In this document: positions 48,106 through 51,756 of the stretch, piece after piece
Numbering within the stretch: the first letter of the stretch is position 1
Layout: every line of letters starts with the position of its first letter
From: Serinicoccus chungangensis
Lineage (GTDB): Bacteria > Actinomycetota > Actinomycetes > Actinomycetales > Dermatophilaceae
DNA length: 51,756 nucleotides
Assembly: GCF_001483745.1 (NCBI RefSeq)
Contig: NZ_LQBL01000033.1
Coordinates: forward strand, 1 to 51,756
Reading direction: 5' to 3'
The notes under the pieces: model-generated
What the model was told of the DNA's origin: nothing
What the model saw: the letters and a program-made list of their open reading frames with translations, nothing else
Databases searched by the model: none
Position numbers and translations under genes: made by a program

Positions 48106-50385
48106 GGCGGGGGCCAGCTCGGCCCCGCCCGCATCCCCGGCCGCCGGGTCGTCCTCCACCTCGTCGGGGCGGTGGCGGCCGGCGTGGTCCACCCGTCGCG
48201 GCCACCAGAAGCGCTCGCCGAGCACCCGGACGATCGCCGGGACGAGCACCGTCCGCACCAGCAGGGTGTCGAGCAGCACACCGATGCAGATCACCACACC
48301 GATCTGGGCCAGCACCACCAGCGGCAGCACGCCGAGGACCGCGAACACCGCCGCCAGCAGGATGCCGGCCGAGGTGATGACGCCACCGGTGGCGCTCAGC
48401 GCCCGCAGCACGCCGTCGCGCGTCCCGTGCACGCCGGCCTCCTCCAGCGTCCGGGTGATGAGGAAGATGTTGTAGTCGACCCCCAGCGCGACGAGGAAGA
48501 GGAAGGCCAGCAGCGGCATGCTGGCGTCGATCGCCCCGAAGCCGAAGACGCCGGTGAACAGCCACCACGAGACCCCAATCGCCGCGCAGAAGGTCGCGAC
48601 CACGGAGGCCACGAGGATGACCGGGGCCAGGACCGAGCGCAGCAGACCCATGAGCGCCAGCAGCACCAGCGCGAGGATGAGCGGCATGACGACGAAGCGG
48701 TCGCGCACGTTGCCGTCGGACTCGTCCAGCGCCGAGGCGTCGCCCCCCGTGACGTGGGTGTCGGCATAGCCGTCCACGGCGGCACGCACCTCCCCGACGG
48801 CCTCCTGGGCGGCCTCGCTCCCGGGCTCCGCCTCCAGCACGACCTGCACCTGACCGATGCCGTCGACCGGCTCGACCGGCGTCACCTGGGTGACCCCGTC
48901 GACGTCCTCCACCGCGGCCGCGAGCTCCTCCACCTGCGCCTCGTCGCCGCGGGTGACCACCACCAGCGGGTCGGAGGTCCCGGCCGGGAAGGACTCGCCC
49001 AGCCGCTCGGCCGCGGTGATCGCCTCGGGCGTCTCGAGGAACTGGTCCTCCGGGGCCAGCCCGCTGCTGATCTGGGTGATGCCGAACGCCAGGGCTGCGA
49101 GCAGGGTGAGGGTCCCGGCGATGTAGGCCGCGGGGGCCTTCGCCACGGCGTCACCGATGCGGCGCCACAGCGAGCGCGACTCCGCGAGCACGGCCTGCCC
49201 CTCGCGCGGCACCTGGGGCCAGAAGACCCAGCGCCCGAAGACGACGAGCGCACCCGGGAGGACGAGCAGCACGAAGGCCATCGCCACCAGGACGCCGACC
49301 GCGCAGGCCAGCCCCAGACCGCGGGTCGAGGGGAAGACCGACAGCAGCAGGCACAGCACGCCGACGACGACCGTGCTGGCGCTCGCGATGATCGCCTCGG
49401 CCGCGCGGCGCAGCGCCAGCGCCATGGCCTCGTGCCGGGAGGAGTGGGTGCGCAGCTCGTCGCGGTAGCGGCTGATGAGCAGCAGCGCGTAGTTGGTGCC
49501 GGCACCGAAGACCAGGACCGACAGGATGCCGATGGTCGACTCGTCCCAGGGGATGCCGAAGAGCTTGAGCACGTGCGTCGCCGCGCTGGCGGCGGTCTGG
49601 TCCGCAACGCCGACGACGAGCAGCGGGATGACCCACAGGATCGGGCTGCGGTAGGTCACGATGAGCAGGAGCGCCACGACGGCAGCGGTGGTCCCGAGCA
49701 GCGTGATGTTGGCGCCGTCGAAGACGGAGGCCAGGTCGGCCTCGATCGCGGCCGGGCCGGTGACCTGCGCCGTCACACCGTCGGGTATGCCGTCGGCCAG
49801 GTCGGTGCGCAGCTGCGTCACCACCTGCTGGGTGTCGGTCGCGGTCGGCGCGTCCAGGTCGATGACGCTGATCGCCGCCGTGCCGTCCTCGGCGGGGATG
49901 ACCGGGTAGTCACCGCTCAGCCCTGGCGGGGGTCCACCACCCTCCTGGCCGGCCCCCTCGGGAGCACCCGCCCCCTCGCGAGCGCCACCCCCCTCGGCCC
50001 CCTCGGGAGTACCGGACCCCTCGGGAGCGCCACCCCCCTCGGCCCCCTCGGGAGCACCGGCCCCCTCACCCGACCCCTGGGTGGCCGGCGGCTCGGCGCC
50101 CTCGGGGGCGACGTCCTCCATGAGCTGGGCGAGCTGGGGCAGCGACGCCTCGATGTCGGAGTCGGCGGTGAAGAGCACGATCGCCGTCTTGCTGCCCTCG
50201 TCGGGCAGCTCGTCCAGCAGCGCCTGACCCTGGGTGCTGTCGAAGCCGGCCGGCAGGGTGTCCAGGGCGGACGCGCTGCGCTCGGCCTGGCCGACCCCGG
50301 CGATGAGGCCGACGCCGAGCAGCAGCCCGACCAGCGCGATGATCCAGGACCGAGGTGCGGTGAGCGTGGTCACGAGGCGAGACAT
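48085..50385 (-). CDS. MMPL-family (RND) transporter
   Basis: A 766-residue MMPL transporter with two sets of six helices. Landmarks: APRSWIIALVGLLLGVGLIAG in helix 1, SPILWVIPLLVVG, the proton-relay FGAGTNYALLLISRYRDEL with Asp/Tyr, and the second-half MPLLAFLFLVALGVDYNIFLITR with GVDYN. MMPL proteins export lipids, glycolipids or drugs. Within the first extracytoplasmic loop (about residues 105-155) is an in-frame Gly/Ala/Pro/Glu repeat. ATG at 50385 with GGAGGA upstream. The 3' end encodes GAPDAR from a 22-bp repeat unit. Divergent from a MarR gene. Confidence 0.92.
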   Translation of the reverse strand: MSRLVTTLTAPRSWIIALVGLLLGVGLIAGVGQAERSASALDTLPAGFDSTQGQALLDELPDEGSKTAIVLFTADSDIEASLPQLAQLMEDVAPEGAEPPATQGSGEGAGAPEGAEGGGAPEGSGTPEGAEGGGAREGAGAPEGAGQEGGGPPPGLSGDYPVIPAEDGTAAISVIDLDAPTATDTQQVVTQLRTDLADGIPDGVTAQVTGPAAIEADLASVFDGANITLLGTTAAVVALLLIVTYRSPILWVIPLLVVGVADQTAASAATHVLKLFGIPWDESTIGILSVLVFGAGTNYALLLISRYRDELRTHSSRHEAMALALRRAAEAIIASASTVVVGVLCLLLSVFPSTRGLGLACAVGVLVAMAFVLLVLPGALVVFGRWVFWPQVPREGQAVLAESRSLWRRIGDAVAKAPAAYIAGTLTLLAALAFGITQISSGLAPEDQFLETPEAITAAERLGESFPAGTSDPLVVVTRGDEAQVEELAAAVEDVDGVTQVTPVEPVDGIGQVQVVLEAEPGSEAAQEAVGEVRAAVDGYADTHVTGGDASALDESDGNVRDRFVVMPLILALVLLALMGLLRSVLAPVILVASVVATFCAAIGVSWWLFTGVFGFGAIDASMPLLAFLFLVALGVDYNIFLITRTLEEAGVHGTRDGVLRALSATGGVITSAGILLAAVFAVLGVLPLVVLAQIGVVICIGVLLDTLLVRTVLVPAIVRVLGERFWWPRRVDHAGRHRPDEVEDDPAAGDAGGAELAPAGAPDAR
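49921..50085 (-). repeat. In-frame minisatellite in the MMPL extracytoplasmic loop
   Basis: Imperfect 30-36 nt units encode repeats of the type GAPEGAEGG / GTPEGAEGG. The DNA shows CCCTCGGGAGCACC and CCCCCTCGG repeatedly. The array is in frame and lies in the loop between the first transmembrane helix and the porter domain. Length variation between strains would be expected. Confidence 0.8.
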
Positions 50386-50439
50386 CTGGGGTCCTCCGGC
50401 GTAGGCTGAGACGGAATCGTCAGGCAAGTACCTAACCAA
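50386..50439. promoter_or_regulatory. Divergent MMPL/MarR regulatory gap
   Basis: A 54-bp gap, AT-richer than its surroundings, with CAAGTACCTAACCAAGTGAG near the MarR start. CAAGT occurs twice as a direct repeat 7 bp apart, and CCTAAC could be part of a -10. The position between a divergent MarR and efflux gene suggests an operator. Exact site not resolved. Confidence 0.35.
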
Positions 50440-50991
50440 GTGAGCAATCTAGTGACCGAAAGTAGCACAGGACAGCCCCCGGTGACGAGCCAGGAGGCGG
50501 CGTCGCCCCCGGCGGGGCAGGACCCGGTGCGCCCCGAGGTGGGGCCGCAGACCCGGTGGGTCGACGCGTGGCAGCCCGGCCCGGTGCTGGACACCCTGCG
50601 CCGGCTCCTCGACAGCGGTCGCCGCGCCACCCCGGCACTCGCGCGCCGGGCCGGGCTCACGCATACCGAGCTGGCCGTGCTCGAGCACCTCATGGAGGAC
50701 CCGGCAGGGCCCAGCGAGCTCGCCCAGCGTCTCGGCGTGACGACGGCCGCCGCCAGCGGGATCGTCGACCGGCTCGTCTCCCGCGGGCACGCGCAGCGCC
50801 AGCCGCACCCCACCGACCGCCGCCGCACCGCGGTGGTCGCCACCCCCAGCGGGCGCGAGGAGCTCATGGGGCACCTCATGCCGATGTTCGCCGAGCTGGC
50901 GCAGGTGGAGGCCTCGCTCACGGACGCCGAACGCGAGGTCGTGCTGCGCTTCCTCACCGACGCGGACCGGGCCGTCGGGCGCCTGCTGTGA
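50440..50991 (+). CDS. MarR-family transcriptional regulator
   Basis: A 183-residue regulator. After a low-complexity N-terminus, DTLRRLLDSGRRATPALARRAGLTHTELAVLEHLMEDPAGPSELAQRLGVTTAAASGIVDRLVSRGHAQRQPHPTDRRR-type winged-helix sequence is clear, with the wing TDRRRTAVVATPSG. It is divergent from the MMPL gene and probably represses it, releasing on ligand. GTG at 50440 gives the full length; a GTG at 50452 would shorten it by four. It forms a second MarR/efflux pair, like that at 19.2-23 kb. Confidence 0.88.
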   Translation: MSNLVTESSTGQPPVTSQEAASPPAGQDPVRPEVGPQTRWVDAWQPGPVLDTLRRLLDSGRRATPALARRAGLTHTELAVLEHLMEDPAGPSELAQRLGVTTAAASGIVDRLVSRGHAQRQPHPTDRRRTAVVATPSGREELMGHLMPMFAELAQVEASLTDAEREVVLRFLTDADRAVGRLL

Positions 50992-51011
50992 GCCGCACCT
51001 AGACTGACGTG

Positions 51012-51560
51012 ATGAGCCAGCAGGCTGGCGAGCACACGCAGGAGACGACGCCCGGGCGCACGGGAGCCGTGGCGATCACCATCTCCGACCGCAGCTCCGA
51101 CGGACGCCGCGAGGACGAGAGCGGGCGACTCCTGGTCGCCGCGCTCCGCGACCTCGGGTATGCCGTCCCCCCCTCGATCGTCGTCCCGGACGGTGTCGAG
51201 TCGGTCGCCGACGCGCTGCGGGCGGCCGTCGCCGACGGCGCCCGCCTCGTCGTCACGACCGGCGGCACCGGCATGGGTCCTCGCGACCTCACGCCCGAGG
51301 GGACCCGGCAGGTCATCACCCGGGAGAACCCCGGCATGGCCGAGCTCATGCGCCGGGAGGGATCCCGCCAGACCCCCTACGCCGCGGTGTCGCGCGGGGT
51401 GGTCGGGGTCGTCGACTGGCCGGCCGAGCGCGGCGTCGGCGGCACCCTCGTCATCAACCTGCCCGGCCGCCCGGCCGCCGTCACCGAGGGCATGGACATC
51501 ATCGGGTCGTTGCTGCGGCACGTGCTCTCGCAGGTCAGCGGGGGTGACCACACGTGGTGA
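51012..51560 (+). CDS. mogA: Molybdenum cofactor biosynthesis protein MogA/MoaB
   Basis: A 182-residue molybdopterin adenylyltransferase-like protein. AITISDRSSDGRREDESG at the N-terminus and the molybdopterin-binding loop VVTTGGTGMGPRDLTPEGT are diagnostic; ENPGMAELMRREG and INLPGRPAAVTEGMD complete the family pattern. It adenylylates molybdopterin during cofactor maturation. I chose ATG 51012; a GTG immediately before it is also in frame. The stop overlaps the moaA start by four bases, indicating a molybdenum cofactor operon that continues past the window. Confidence 0.93.
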   Translation: MSQQAGEHTQETTPGRTGAVAITISDRSSDGRREDESGRLLVAALRDLGYAVPPSIVVPDGVESVADALRAAVADGARLVVTTGGTGMGPRDLTPEGTRQVITRENPGMAELMRREGSRQTPYAAVSRGVVGVVDWPAERGVGGTLVINLPGRPAAVTEGMDIIGSLLRHVLSQVSGGDHTW

Positions 51561-51756
51561 CCCGGGACCCGCTCATCGACACCTACGGCCGCGTCCACCG
51601 CGACCTGCGCATCTCGGTGACCGACCGCTGCTCGCTGCGCTGCACCTACTGCATGCCCGAGGACGGCGTGCCCTGGCTGCCCCGGGCCACGATGCTCACC
51701 ACCGAGGAGGTCGTGCGTCTCGCCGACGTGGCGGTGTCCATGGGCATCGACGAGAT
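51557..51756 (+). CDS. moaA: GTP 3',8-cyclase MoaA, truncated by the window edge
   Basis: Only the first 66 codons are in the window. The radical SAM motif CSLRCTYC (C25, C29, C32) within SVTDRCSLRCTYCMPEDG is that of MoaA, which binds the N-terminal [4Fe-4S] cluster. MoaA converts GTP to 3',8-cyclo-7,8-dihydro-GTP, the first step to molybdopterin. GTG at 51557 overlaps the mogA stop (GTGA). The remainder of the gene lies outside. Confidence 0.93.
   Translation, partial: MTRDPLIDTYGRVHRDLRISVTDRCSLRCTYCMPEDGVPWLPRATMLTTEEVVRLADVAVSMGIDE

Noticed and set aside
1-51756. tRNA, rRNA, insertion sequences or prophage genes
   Set aside because: I saw no cloverleaf-like sequence ending in CCA, no transposase, integrase or phage structural gene.

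Overview
The window is about 72% G+C, with almost every coding third position G or C, frequent GTG (and some TTG) starts, tight ATGA/GTGA stop-start overlaps and several apparently leaderless promoters. The gene content (CGNR zinc-finger regulator, MRF, actinobacterial zinc-independent ribosomal protein set, class F sortase, Acg-type nitroreductase domain, group III PFK, DtxR/IdeR iron box) places it in a high-GC actinobacterium. My best guess is the Intrasporangiaceae/Ornithinimicrobiaceae neighbourhood (Ornithinimicrobium, Serinicoccus, Janibacter); this is inference from style and not a database match. It reads as a chromosomal segment. I see no rRNA, tRNA, CRISPR array, insertion sequence, prophage or integration site, and no gap over 300 bp.

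Layout. 0-8 kb: a NUDIX hydrolase, a KstD-like flavoprotein, a membrane metallophosphoesterase, a 2'-5' RNA ligase-like enzyme (thpR), a membrane DsbA-like thioredoxin, a DedA-like protein, carbamate kinase (arcC) and a YCII protein. 8-9 kb: a tiny ribbon-helix-helix (RHH) gene translationally coupled to a VOC protein, with an unusually clear 8-bp-periodic operator. 9-14 kb: a cystathionine-type PLP enzyme and CGNR regulator divergent from an EamA exporter, then DUF4230 and an S10 serine carboxypeptidase. 14.1-16.7 kb: a divergent Zur-controlled locus for zinc-free ribosomes (L36, L32, MRF and L31 one way; L28, L33 and S14 the other). 16.8-23 kb: an M3 peptidase, a small membrane protein, and a MarR/RND efflux pair. 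23-27.6 kb: an unusual three-gene cluster (PaaK-like ligase, small dimeric-barrel protein, GNAT-Acg nitroreductase fusion). 27.6-36.5 kb: zwf, a VIT transporter, an MFS exporter, a class F sortase with an adjacent LRETG-tailed secreted protein, a Na+/H+ antiporter, a coiled-coil protein and bioY.

36.7-51.8 kb: pfkA; a sugar ABC operon whose permease and binding-protein genes carry three single-base frameshifts; ilvA; an iron-siderophore locus (reductase divergent from binding protein, two permeases and ATPase) around a DtxR/IdeR box; a small PH-like protein; a second MarR/MMPL efflux pair; and mogA running into a truncated moaA at the window edge.

The least explained features lie between the genes. 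(i) A 22-bp tandem-repeat family (core CACCGGACGCG) occurs in four arrays and one solo copy, always at gene 3' ends. Arrays begin at or within stop codons; one exactly fills a stop-to-stop gap with four units, another supplies the last codons of a transporter. (ii) A 44-bp near-palindrome is present twice in inverted orientation with the same conserved arm mismatch. (iii) A 13-bp palindrome TGACGTSACGTCA is shared by the pfkA and ilvA promoters. (iv) The heptamer GTATGCC/GGCATAC is strongly over-represented throughout, even where it forces rare codons. None of these is explained by the annotated genes.
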